A stretch of DNA of 33,078 nucleotides from Rodentolepis nana (GCA_900617975.1 UZAE01012721.1:1-33078), one strand, 5' to 3'. Counted from the first letter of the stretch, positions 1 to 9,885 are shown. Made by a program: numbers and translations. The notes: generated from the sequence alone by a model not told the origin.

Positions 1-17
1 AATTAAATTAATTGCGA

Positions 18-350
18 GGTGTGCAATAGACTTGCCCCCACGTGGTGCGCCCTGGCCAACGTATACTCAAACGCCAAAAGTCTAAAAACCGGCAGTTGAC
101 TTTTTGACTTCAAACTACCATGACCCGATTGTATGTCACATTCCACCACTTCCACAGTAATCACCTCACTTTACCTTTTTCTCTACCTTTACATCTGCCT
201 CTCTTACATCCGTGAATCACTCTTCTGTTACTCCCACCCCTGTCTCGACCTTTGGTGACTTTGATGTTCCTCCACCTCTCTGTGAAGCTCAAAATTAACT
301 AAAAGGCTAATGATAACTATCAAAATGCCTGCCATTTGATATAAATAAAT
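18..350 (+). mobile_element. SINE-like element, copy 1 (inside HEATR5 intron 2)
   Basis: This copy reads in the sense orientation of the family. It begins near ggtgtgcaatagac, carries the CCACGTGG palindrome, the pyrimidine-rich middle and the CACTCTTCTGTT segment, and ends in gccatttgatataaataaat. It lies antisense to HEATR5, in the intron after coding exon 2. I saw no convincing target-site duplication here. Confidence 0.8.
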
Positions 351-687
351 TTTTTATTTGCAATCACTGGCAAATCGGATGCTCCTTCCATTTCATGCAA
401 TAATCCAAATCAATCATGCAAACTCAAAGTAGTACCGACATAACGTACTAAAACTGCTTAGATTAGTGAGTAAGGGTGGGCTCAATATGATTAATAAGCT
501 AAGACGATAGGAAACAATCTCCAACATATTTTCCGGATATTTGATTAACTTAAAAACAGTAATCTTCAATTCCAAGACATGTACAAAATACAAATCTTAA
601 GAAGCTAATTAAAAGGTAATAAGCGAAAACAAGTTCAGACGCCCACAAAATAACGACTAATAATCCAAAGATTGATTAACAACTTAC

Positions 688-2428
688 TTGATAACGCCCC
701 ACCAGCAGAAGTATTCCCTGAGGACTGATTTGCATTTCCATTGTTACCGCCAACAGGAGCATCAAGCTGGGTTTTGGCCAAGACAAATCCGAGCAACTTG
801 GCAATCTCCATTCGAACAGCGTGGTTGGAACCCTCCAAGCCCTTGATGCACATGCTCATAACTCCATCCAAATCACCAGTAAAGAAGGTCACATGGTTCT
901 TTGCAAGACTGTTGAGACACTAGACGGGATACACAAAACATCTTTAGAGCAAATAAAAGTAAGAGAGAACCCCTAAAATTCTTATGGAAAAAAGAGAAGA
1001 ACTGCAAAATAACGAGAAATTGATTTATTAGTCAGATGTATTTCAACCGCTAAAAAGAACTGATGCCTAAGAGAGCGTCGTTATGGGGAAAATTGGCAGT
1101 TAAAAATCAACATGCACAATCACATACAAAGGACAAAAACCACACACGATACAACAACCGAGCAGGAGAGAAAAGTAGACACTGACAAACTGTGTAACCG
1201 AATTAAAGCGAGAAGGAAAATTACCCATTACAATGGGATGGCATTCAAATAAAGAATTATGGAACAATATTGGCAAACACAGTAAATGAATAATAAAACA
1301 GTTAAAATTTCTGAAAATTCTATTATACCTATTTAAAAATAAGCACTCAATCCCTAAAAACCATCGCTCATCTCATATAATTGGAGAGATTGGTGGATAC
1401 TGGAATGAAGATACCAAACTGTGAAAAAGATGTCAAACAAAACAAAAATACATGGGTACACAGGAAATAAACACTAAAGCAAGTTTAGAAAATAGGTTTT
1501 CGATAAACAGCAAAGGTGTCAATGACTTCTAAATATTCCGGATGTAAAGAAAACAAAAGTTGTAAACATGGGATAAATCTTCATTTTGAAAGAATATCAG
1601 CAAAGTAAAGTAGTAATCTCTTTAAACTCTAGAATAATAAAAACTACCCGTGTTACGGTGGAGCATTATCGAAAGGTATTAGCACCATGCATTAAATGAC
1701 GAATTCACGAATCAGATAATTTGAAGCACTACCCATCACACAATTATAAATTAATAAGGTATTTAATCTAGTGTAGGAAAAAAACAACACCTTCCAAAAC
1801 ATAACAATAGAAAATAAATATACGCTGATACCTGGACAACAGCAAGTCGGACAGCAGGAACTCTGTCATTGATGAAAGACCTGGCAATTTTGTAGATGTC
1901 ACGGAAACAGGCGGCTTCAGCACCACCAAAACCAGTCACTATTTCCCGAAGAGTAGTAAGAATTTCACACCGTGTTTGAGATTCAACTTGCTTCATCATT
2001 TTCGTCAAGATCCCTGCAGTTTCTTCAAAACAACGACCACAAAGACGTCCAAGACTTCGGTAGATAATTCCAAGACAAGTCAAAGCGGTGAGGCGCCTAT
2101 TAATTGCTGTTGGATTATCGTCTCGGTCTTTGAGAATATCGTTGCATGTGTCAAGAACTTTGTAAAGTGATATTGTATCTCCAGCTGTGAATATCTTTGC
2201 CAAGCATCTGCCTAATAACTTTCTTGTTGGAGGACCAACACCTTGAGATACTTGAGCCATAAGTTGATCGATAAGAGCAGATTGGACATTTTTAACATCT
2301 GATTTTGTGGATTGAGAGAGCCGCCTATCAAGACTACGTAGCCAGTCATAGATGAAAACGGGTTTATTCTGTTCAGGTACACGTGCGAAGGCTTCATCAT
2401 TTAATAACAATCCTGGTTGTAAATCCAT
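688..2428 (-). CDS. HEATR5: HEATR5-type HEAT-repeat protein, N-terminal two coding exons (partial)
   Basis: Exon 1 is 2428-1832 (199 codons, starts at ATG, ends phase 0 at CAG|GTATCA). Exon 2 is 919-688 (acceptor TAG at 922-920, donor TCAA|GTAAGT, ends phase 1). Together they encode residues 1-276 of a protein that in other animals is about 2000 residues. The N-terminus follows animal HEATR5A/B closely as I recall it: LLLNDEAFARV, PVFIYDWLRSLD, GPPTRKLLGRCLAKIF, GDTISLYKVLDTCNDI, FRDIYKIARSFINDR, then in exon 2 GLEGSNHAVRMEIAKLLG. These are helical HEAT repeats. Family knowledge: HEATR5 (yeast Laa1) is an accessory factor of the AP-1/clathrin machinery on Golgi and endosomes. Odd feature: a Gly/Asn/Ser-rich low-complexity stretch near residues 256-274. 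A SINE copy sits in the following intron, in the opposite orientation. The remaining exons lie left of position 1. Confidence 0.88.
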
Positions 2429-3041
2429 TTCGGATTATGCGATATAAAATATTGCTGCAAATCCCAGCCAATTAGAACAGAGGTCGCATCTGTTCACAAA
2501 AGGCGGTGATTATGGCAGAGAAGTAAAATATCATTTTTCTTTCAAATATGTGTTCTGCCCTCAAAACATTTATTAATCTACTGTTTTATAAGGTTTTATA
2601 CGCATTTTTATAAAAAAATTTTATTTTTAAAAAGTTTTTTTGTTAAGGTACAATGAATGATGACTAAAAATCAATTTTATTTATTTTTATTTGTACTTTG
2701 AACAACCGTGTTAAAAGTAAGGTTTGAAACTCTTTGTTAAAAAAATTGAAAAACTATATTTCCAAAGTGTTCAGACCTCCCAAACATGTATTTGATCATT
2801 TATTTTTACAGATGTTGGACAAAGTATGAGACTGTACTTGAAGTTTAATTATTAAGTTGCAACTTCAACTGAATCTCGATTATTTCGTTGTGTTTTTTCA
2901 ATAACACTCTAAATTTTGACCAGCTACATGTGTAATATACTCACATAATTCCTACAATTATTTTCATTTAAAAATTAACTGTTACAGGCTATGGGACACG
3001 ACTACAAATTTATCGCTTTGCTAATTTTTACCCCTCAAACA
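2429..3041. other. Intergenic region upstream of HEATR5
   Basis: This stretch should contain the HEATR5 promoter and 5' UTR, since the start codon lies at 2428 on the minus strand. It is AT-rich with homopolymer runs of A and T. I found no exon, RNA gene or repeat copy. A CCAAT-type motif (ccaatta near 2468) lies close to the start codon but is only suggestive. Confidence 0.5.
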
Positions 3042-3052
3042 TTGAAATAAGT

Positions 3053-3409
3053 ATTTATTTATATCAAATGGCAGGCATTTTGATTTCTAAGAGTATTTAT
3101 TTATATCAAATGGCAGGCGGTTTGATGGTTATCATACTTCAGGCTTCACAGAGAAGAAGGAACATCAAAGTGAAAAGAAAGTCGAGAGGGGGAGGAGAAC
3201 AGAAAAGTATTTCAAAGATGTAAAAGAGAGAGACACAAAGGTAGAGTGAAAAAGATGAGGTGAGTACTGTGGAAGTAGTCGAATATGACATACAGTGAGG
3301 TGATGGTGTTTTGAAGTCGGAAGTCAACTGCCGAATAATAGACTTTTTTGCCGTATGAGTATACGTTGACCAGGGTGTACCACGTGGAGGTAAGTCTATC
3401 ACACACCCC
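3053..3409 (-). mobile_element. SINE-like element, copy 2
   Basis: This is a full copy in reverse orientation. The tail (tttatttatatcaaatggcagg) is at the left and the 5' end (gtgtgtgatagacttacctcc when reversed) at the right. The target-site duplication TTGAAATAAGT flanks it at 3042-3052 and 3410-3420. The tail module is partly repeated at 3053-3118, with a second atttatttatatcaaatgg. From about 3139 onward the copy and its right flank match 5363-5744 base for base as far as I can compare. Confidence 0.85.
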
Positions 3410-3545
3410 TTGAAATAAGTTGATGACTGAGAAATGCAGGGAACTTGGTCAACTGTGCAGCATCTAAAGAGTCTTCAGTTGTGTTGTTTGTCAACCAGAA
3501 TGGGGCTAATTATACGCAATNGACCTGGTTGTTAAGATTTCGCAG

Positions 3546-3611
3546 TGGTGTGTCCCAGCATGTACATATGAAGATGGTAGAATTTACCGGATCGCAAACT
3601 TCGACTTCTAG
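3546..3611 (+). other. Possible terminal exon of a kelch-type gene (unproven)
   Basis: After an acceptor-like ttcgcag there is a 21-codon open frame ending in TAG that reads WCVPACTYEDGRIYRIANFD plus F. The segment AC..GRIY.I resembles the AC-NAGRIYELLF segment of the kelch gene just downstream, which suggests the end of a neighbouring kelch paralogue. No upstream exon is available, because the contig starts at the N at 3521. It cannot be spliced in frame to the exon at 3668 using the GT right after its stop. The frame is short and chance is a real alternative. Confidence 0.25.
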
Positions 3612-3667
3612 GTAGTCGGTAACGAATAATTTACTAGTGCCCAAATTTTTCATTTATTTAAAATTAG

Positions 3668-4782
3668 GTGGGTGGAACTGTCCCCAATGCCAACACCTAG
3701 GTATGGCACAGGAGCAGCACATATCCCCGGTGTTGGTGACATAGTTGTTGGTGGGTGTGGTAAAATTAGAACTTTAACACAGAGTGTCGACAAAGCTGAA
3801 ATATTTTTGACACCTTCATCGCCTCTTGGACATGCAGGCAGTTGGTGTGAAATCGCTCCAATGCTTCATTCGAGGGCTTATCCAAAAGCAGAATTTTTCA
3901 ATGGAAACGTGTACGTCGCTGGTGATTTTGAGGGTTCAACTTTTTCTGTGGAGATGTTGTCCTTATTTTCTAATGGACCTCCCCAGTGGACCGAAGTAAT
4001 CAACGCCTCCTTTAGACCAGTTTCGATGATCTCTTTTAATGGGAGTCTTTTGTTTGCTTGTGAGTCAAATTTTAATTTTTTTCTTAATTTTATGTCTTTA
4101 TCATTATTATCTGCTATCATTGTAACTATTATTGACACAATTTTGAGCATATCGTTTGCACCTATTTTTTCAATTGGAATTAACTTAAATTGTACTCACT
4201 TTTTTGCAATCGAAAATAATGAGGAAATTTAAGGAATGAGAGAGTGTGATTAAAAGTTGAAGTAGAAATTTATTTCAACATCTTCAAGAATTTTATGAAC
4301 TCATCAGGCTTTTGACATTTTAACTGGAATTTTCACTCGTTTATTTATTTTCCTCACCAACTTCGAAATTTACCCATTTTGAAGTTCATTCCAATGATGT
4401 TTTGTGTAAAATGATCAATTCATTCAATTAAACGATTACACCCGAAATGTGAGAGCCGATAATTGGATTAAGTTAACTTGTTTTGGATTAACAACCATTT
4501 ACTAGACTGCATTCAGTTTAAGTGATAATGAAGTAATAATCAAATATGAAAATGTTTCCTATTAATTGTAGGTAATGCTGGAAGAATATATGAACTACTA
4601 TTCAATCAACACGAAGGGGTAAGTTATATGGCATTGAAACCCCATGAACGGACGAGTTGATATCCAAACGCCATTTTCCTTTACTTTAGAACACCTCAAT
4701 GAACAAGGACTCTTGGAAATTAATTTCTGAATTCGATTATAAAGATGACCTACGACTCCTGAAAATCAATAATTTCCAATGA
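3668..4782 (+). CDS. Kelch-repeat protein, last three exons (partial, 5' end missing)
   Basis: Three exons join in frame: 3668-4059 (acceptor attag, donor GTGAGT), 4572-4618 (acceptor gtag, donor GTAAGT) and 4690-4782, ending in TGA. The first exon encodes kelch blades. One starts W-VELSPMPTPRYGTGAA with GDIVVGG. The next has W-EIAPMLHSRAYPKAEF with NGNVYVAG and SVEML, then W-TEV with FNGSLLFAC. The second exon continues NAGRIYELLFNQHEG and the third ends LRLLKINNFQ. Family knowledge: kelch blades form a beta-propeller that commonly binds protein partners, often as the substrate receptor of Cullin-3 ligases when a BTB domain precedes. No BTB or BACK domain is visible here, because upstream exons are absent. 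The contig is bounded by single Ns at 3521 and 5280, so its true neighbours are uncertain. No AATAAA was found before 5280. Confidence 0.72.
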
Positions 4783-5242
4783 TTCATTTTCAAGTGTCCG
4801 ATCAACAATTGTTACCATTTCTTACCACTTGGAAACAAAGAAATGCTAAAAATGCTTGTAAAAGTTTAAATCTATTTTTTTTTCTCGGTAAAATTTATAA
4901 CAGAACGAATGGGGAATCAAAATTGACATTCCACTCTTGCTGAAATAGATCATTTCCTTTAAAGGTAATAATTATAATGTCAGAAATAATTATGCAAATT
5001 GAAAAACCGATCATTTTTATCTCATAAATTGATTAATTTTATTCGGAGTTTGCAGGGAAGGAGTCTCCCGCGTACTCGAACATTCTGAAGGGTGTTATCG
5101 TCCTTGTTTTGCAATTCAAACCATGAAGAAAGCATACATGAGATAGAAATGGAGGGGAGAAAAGTATTTCAACATAAGTAGCATGCTTCAAGGTTGTTTT
5201 GTGTTAAAGATGAATGAAAATGCAATGGACAATGGACTGCAG
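4783..5242. other. Noncoding sequence downstream of the kelch gene
   Basis: AT-rich sequence with no exon, RNA gene or recognisable repeat until the repeat-family fragment that begins near 5243. Confidence 0.5.
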
Positions 5243-5279
5243 CGGATTGCTACTTTATTAAAGCCTGACTGACTCAGAA
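5243..5279 (+). repeat. Left-end fragment of the minisatellite-bearing repeat family
   Basis: The sequence gcggattgctac, followed by taaagcctgactgactcag, matches the left block of the element at 6547. It is cut off by the N at 5280, so the contig ends inside a repeat. Confidence 0.7.
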
Positions 5280-5303
5280 NACCCCTCAAACATTGAAATA
5301 AGT

Positions 5304-5632
5304 ATTTATTTATATCAAATGGCAGGCATTTTGATAGTTATCATAAGCCCTTTAGTTGACTTCAGGCTTCACAGAGAAGAAGGAACATCAAAGTGAAAAG
5401 AAAGTCGAGAGGGGGAGGAGAACAGAAAAGTATTTCAAAGATGTAAAAGAGAGAGACACAAAGGTAGAGTGAAAAAGATGAGGTGAGTACTGTGGAAGTA
5501 GTCGAATATGACATACAGTGAGGTGATGGTGTTTTGAAGTCGGAAGTCAACTGCCGAATAATAGACTTTTTTGCCGTATGAGTATACGTTGACCAGGGTG
5601 TACCACGTGGAGGTAAGTCTATCACACACCCC
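5304..5632 (-). mobile_element. SINE-like element, copy 3 (duplicate of copy 2)
   Basis: Full copy in reverse orientation with the target-site duplication TTGAAATAAGT at 5293-5303 and 5633-5643. Its right two thirds and the following unique flank to 5744 match copy 2. Only the tail region differs: this copy has the ordinary agccctttagttgacttcag, while copy 2 carries a rearranged tail. This is the same insertion event seen twice. Confidence 0.88.
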
Positions 5633-5744
5633 TTGAAATAAGTTGATGACTGAGAAATGCAGGGAACTTGGTCAACTGTGCAGCATCTAAAGAGTCTTCA
5701 GTTGTGTTGTTTGTCAACCAGAATGGGGCTAATTATACGCAATT

Positions 5745-6546
5745 TAAGAGTTCCTTAGTAATTAATCTCACTTAAAACATCCATGATTGAGATTTTATGT
5801 TCCCTGACCAATCAGGGACTATTTTTGAGTTCAACTTCATACAGTTAATGATGTAGATTGTCTAAAAATAATTGGAAGAAATGGAGGGAAGTATATACAT
5901 CAGATAAATTTATGGGTCATTGTTAAATCAAGTAAAGTAGAGTTAGCAGTTGAGCGGATAATAGGGTGTTATGGACTCATTCTAGCAAATATTCTAAAAG
6001 AATCTATGATTTGAAATTTTTATAATTAAATTGTAATGGGAATTCGATACTTGGTGATTAAAAATGGAAGTGAAATTGATTTGCAACATTTTGGTTAATT
6101 AATTCAATCAAAATATGAATTCTCTTAATTCACTCAATTTCTATTCCATAACCAATCTAAAATATAGCAAATAGATTTAAGTACATTTATTTTTCTTGGA
6201 CTACTTGCTATGTAGAAGTAGCAAAATAGCAGTGTTATGGGTTATTTACTAAGCCTCATCGGCAATGAAATTGAGTATCTAAAATTCTATTAGGAATGAC
6301 CTTTATGATTCGTCTCATTCTAATAAATCATTGCATCGCCACAATATTTGTCGTCAAAAATATTGCATTAATTATAACAGTATCCTAAATAATAAGCCAA
6401 TAGGATTGTTTGCGACAATTACTAGGTTCATATTTCACCTTGAAGTGATCACCGCAATGTTCTTCTGTCTAGCAATTGGCTCGAGATCGATAGACTATTC
6501 CAACTGCCGTCTCCTTACAACGAAGTACGAATCAAACTACAAATCT
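5745..6546. other. Noncoding AT-rich stretch
   Basis: No exon with splice signals, RNA gene or repeat copy was recognised. The open frame at 6331-6576 runs into the following repeat element and has no protein-like features. Confidence 0.4.
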
Positions 6547-6773
6547 GTAGCGGATTGCTACACTGGTAAAGCCTGACTGACTCAGAAATCTCTATGACAG
6601 ATTCTCCAACTTCTAGCTAGACTCCCAGAACCAGCTAAGCTATAGCCCAGCTATAAAGGAAACAGACGTGTAGCACGGAGCACGTTTATTCAGAGGGTAT
6701 TTTGCCGATAAAGTGTACACGTAGGGGGCCTAATCATGATCAGGATTGCTGATTAGGTTATACAGAGGTTGAT
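6547..6773 (+). repeat. Minisatellite-bearing interspersed repeat, short copy
   Basis: The left block contains gcggattgctac, taaagcctgactgactcag, ctagctagactcccagaacc and agctaagctatagcccagct. It is followed by tataaaggaa and one ~40-bp unit with gtgtagcacggagcacgt. The right block contains ataaagtgtacacg and ends with cctaatcatgatcagg and gctgattag. A longer copy with the same two flanking blocks and many more units lies at 32506-33078. The outer CTAATC and GATTAG could form a hairpin in this copy. The element class is unknown. Confidence 0.75.
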
Positions 6774-7162
6774 GATTGGTCACTGTTTGTACGGCCGCAC
6801 CTCCGAATCCTGGCGAGCAGACATGCAGGCATACGATGACGCACACAGCGATAACGTGTCCCACATGTAGTTCATGGGATCGATGTCAAATTAATTTCCC
6901 CTTACTCATATTTTCGTCGTTTACGCTTAGCCTTACACATTGTCAATTCATTATATTAAAACGATTCATTTATTTGTCAAATTTTGAATGTTTAGTAAGG
7001 CATTTATCGTGCTTACTTAGTTATCTTTAGGAAAAACTTACGTATTTATAATTTTATTTATTAATGCTTACGTAGTATGCCAACAATTTACCATAAATAG
7101 ATAAATTTGTACTTTATATTTATTTAAATCGGTTGAAGGGTTAAACTGAACAATAAAGAACA
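6774..7162. other. Noncoding spacer
   Basis: Between the minisatellite-bearing repeat and SINE copy 4. I saw no gene or repeat. Confidence 0.4.
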
Positions 7163-7175
7163 CTGTCAAAATTTA

Positions 7176-7471
7176 TTTATTTATATCAAATGGCAGGCGT
7201 CTTGATGGTTATTAGCCCTTTAGTTGGCTTCAGGCTTCACAGAGGGGAAGAAACATCCAATTGAAAAAGTCGACAGGGGGGGGGGAACAGAAGAGTGTTT
7301 CAAAGATGTAAGAGACAAACACAAAGGTAGAACAAAGGTGAGGTGAGTACTGTGAAATAGTCGAATATGTCTTCGAGTGAGGTGATGGTAGTTTGAAGTG
7401 AGAAGTCAACCGCCGTATGAATAAACGTTGCCCAGGGTGCACCACGTGGAGGTAAGTCTATCGCACACCCC
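7176..7471 (-). mobile_element. SINE-like element, copy 4, with clear target-site duplication
   Basis: This copy is flanked by the 13-bp direct repeat CTGTCAAAATTTA at 7163-7175 and 7472-7484. It fixes the ends of the element: a 5' end reading GGGTGTGCGATAGACTTACC and a 3' tail of taaataaata type. That supports target-primed retrotransposition. The purine tract includes a run of Gs near 7276. Confidence 0.9.
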
Positions 7472-7505
7472 CTGTCAAAATTTAAGAAAGACTAAAGCGG
7501 GAGGT

Positions 7506-7620
7506 AGATTGCTGTACAAGTAAGCCTACGCCTATGTTCAGTAATCTCTATGCCATTTTCTCTTAAGTTGGGATGGTCGAAAACTAATGGGGAAACAGAC
7601 GTTTGGTGTGGAATACGCTC
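7506..7620 (+). repeat. Diverged copy of the minisatellite-bearing repeat
   Basis: The pieces attgctgtacaagtaagcct, agtaatctctatg and gaaacagacgtttggtgtgg follow the order of the 6547 element with many substitutions. The ~40-bp unit occurs once and the right block is not recognisable. Confidence 0.5.
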
Positions 7621-7954
7621 ATTTAACTAACCTTGAAAAGAATTCCATCACTTATTCAGCACAAATTTCACTCTAATTTGTCTCAAATGAAAATCATATT
7701 TATAATTAACATAACTGTTATTTTAACCCACAAATGGCACGTGCAAAATTCATTTGAAGGAACACTAGCAACTTGGAACTTGTATTTCCACTACTGCCAC
7801 TTACTCCGGTCATACCTCCAAACTGGTACATGTCCTGGCTATAACAGGAAGTAAAAATGACGGCAACGAAAGGGTTGAGAAGTAGAATTCTCCGAAGGGA
7901 GACTGAAGGCCTCCAGTACATGGACTGATTAGAGTAATAGACATCTAGACCTTG
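7621..7954. other. Noncoding spacer
   Basis: No supported gene. A minus-strand frame covering 7718-8104 passes through the poly-G tract (as poly-proline). I do not accept it as a gene. Confidence 0.35.
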
Positions 7955-8035
7955 TGGTTGGGGGGGGGGGGGGGGGGGGGAGGAAAGGGAGGGCCAGGAG
8001 AGAGGAATCAAAGTCCGAAGTGAGCTGTTAATAGG
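7955..8035 (-). mobile_element. Old SINE remnant with expanded poly-G tract
   Basis: A run of more than 20 Gs at about 7960-7981 is followed by aaagtccgaagtgagctgtt, which resembles the aagtcagaagtcaactgcc part of the SINE. The resemblance is partial. Its position next to the duplicated block starting at 8035 parallels SINE copy 5, which precedes the second block at 10084. Confidence 0.4.
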
Positions 8036-8645
8036 AGGGTGTGAAAAGTTGATTAAATGCTTTTTATGTGATAGTGAAAAAATAGTTTGCAGCAGGAAGT
8101 CCATTGCTCGATTGGAATCTAAGACGACTAGTCAAAACACAATGTTCCGTGTTTAGCGTTGGTAGGCAATGATAGTTTTGCCAAAATCGAAAATATAAAC
8201 CATTCTCCTCACAAAAAATAAATTCCGCTTTTACGTAAACGAAATAAAGGGCATTTCATAAAGTATTTTTACGTGGCCCTTAAACCATTTAGCTAATAAT
8301 AATTTTAAAAATGTGTTAGTAAAAAGAATATTTTGACAGCAAATAATGTGTCTAAAATTAGTTTCAAGGTATGCCGATAGATGTTATTTAAAACTGCGCA
8401 CTGTCATCATTACGTTTCAAACGTGAAATTGTACTATCAATTGTTTGACTGGAAATACCTCAATAACATTTGATTTGACCTATAAAATATATCCATGACT
8501 GTCAGGAGAAGTCGAATCTATTCTCCCTATGTTCTCTAAGGTAGTATTTTAGAACACATTTCTAGCTAAGTAGGACATTTTTTTCAACTCTAAACTTAAA
8601 TTTCTATCCGCACTGGCCTATGATGTAACTATAATCTGTAGGAGA
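8035..8645 (+). repeat. Diverged segmental duplication, left unit
   Basis: This aligns colinearly with 10084-10805. Shared landmarks in order are gagggtgtg-aaagtt, gtagtcaaaacaaaatgt-like, atttaaaactg, tgacctata, tgttctctaaggtagtattt and cactggcctatgatgtaact. Divergence is substantial, roughly a quarter to a third by eye. No conserved open frame explains it. Confidence 0.6.
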
Positions 8646-8789
8646 TTGGGAATAAACTCATTGTCTTCCTATCGATTTTTTGCAGGGGATTAGAATCGAA
8701 TTGCAATGGATATCAAATTACGCGCATCTAAAGAAAGGTAAGAACTTAAACAAGTGCATTCAGGTTGTACGCTTTTGCCAACGATCCCT

Positions 8790-9243
8790 TTTATTTCAAT
8801 GTCAGAGTGTGAGATTTCATTCACTCTTAACTAATGAATTTATTTTTGGCATCGTTCAGAACTTCTTCCAGAGTCTGCAGAAGTGGATATTTTGCTTAAC
8901 TATTCCATTTCAATATCCAAGTTCGCGTTATGCCATTGTGCAATTGACACCGATTGGATCCCAGATATTGCATGTCTGAGTTCCTGGTAGAGTTACAGGT
9001 CTTATGACTAGGGTCCCCTTCCTCTCACAGTTGATGAAAAAAGTCCCGTCTGTGGGAATTCACTTCACCTCCAAAGGACAATGCTTTGTGGACATTTGTG
9101 GGAAAGGTGATTTCAGAAAATAGTCTTTCCAAAGACGATGGACCTGAGTTGTAGATTCTCACTTTGCGAAACTCTACAACGGCATTTTTTAGTGCATTTA
9201 ATTCCCAGTTAGTGCAGTACAGTATCCTCTTTTCAACAATCAT
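8790..9243 (-). other. Possible small minus-strand gene (unrecognised)
   Basis: An ATG at 9243 opens a 72-codon minus-strand frame to a TGA at 9025, with protein-like segments NAVVEFRKVRIYNSGPSS and LERLFSEITFPTNVHKALS. A GTGAAT donor-like site inside it could join, in phase 0, to an exon after cttctgcag near 8879 that reads TLEEVLNDAKNKFIS and then stops. An AATAAA on this strand lies at 8795-8790. An alternative splice at 9028 (GTGAGA) with a 45-bp intron is also open. I recognise no family. The opposite strand also has a 99-codon frame (8680-8979), so the strand is not settled. Confidence 0.25.
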
Positions 9244-9762
9244 AAAATGGGTGCATCTACACTATATTTATTGCATGTTAAACGGTGTTTTCACATATGA
9301 ATTTATTCACTTTTAATGTGCTATTCCTTGCACATTGAAATAGGTGTTGATGCGATAATAAAATACTGGCAAAATTTTGTTAAAAGGTGTTACTCATATT
9401 TATGCGTATTCTAACTAATTAAGATGTTCAAATGGCTGTTAATGAAACTAATTGGGTGCAGGCCTCTGGAGAAGTGAACATTAACTGTCACTTAGTTGGG
9501 ATCAGCAGGTTCCAAGAGGACATCTTATTCTTCCTGGAGTCATTCTCCATTTGGAATATTAAAACAGACTCAAATCTTTACTAAACTTGTCTGGAATGTC
9601 AGCCATAACTCGAGTGTTGCCAAAAATTAATGAAACGCAATGCTCTAACACTTTTGCAGTTGAGAAACCAAAATCTATAACATCTTGAAGTGATAATAAG
9701 TATTATCTTTCGTTTAATAAGATGGCAAACAGTTTGTGTCCCAGAGTGTGGGTTAATAGTTC
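9244..9762. other. Noncoding spacer
   Basis: No exon, RNA gene or known repeat recognised. Confidence 0.4.
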
Positions 9763-9885
9763 GGGATTTTCACTTATTAGATATTCAGACGAGATCAAAG
9801 ATTGTGTCCACCGCTTTCCACTGATTCGAACAATGGAAGTAAGTGGCAATGCTGACAATGAAATTCCACTATAAGACGATTCAAC
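9763..9885 (+). repeat. ~125-bp dispersed repeat, copy A
   Basis: Nearly identical to 13629-13753; shared landmarks are cttattagatattcagacg, ccaccgctttccactgattc and ccactataagacgattcaac. At its right end it abuts a SINE copy directly (junction after ttcaac). The family is unknown. Confidence 0.75.

Noticed and set aside
3139..3406. Open frames reading LTSTWYTLVNVYS and IDLPPRGTPWSTYTH (also at 5362, 7230, 9795, 9989, 10610, 21844, 25014)
   Set aside because: All are translations of the antisense strand of the SINE-like element. They recur only with that repeat and show frame changes between copies.
6560..6600. Hammerhead ribozyme in the repeat (ctgactgactcagaaatc)
   Set aside because: The CUGANGA core spacing is not met and no flanking stems could be drawn.
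7718..8104. 128-codon minus-strand frame with GGMTGVSGSSGNTSS
   Set aside because: It runs through the poly-G tract as poly-proline and through a SINE remnant, and lacks supported splice sites or homology I can recognise.
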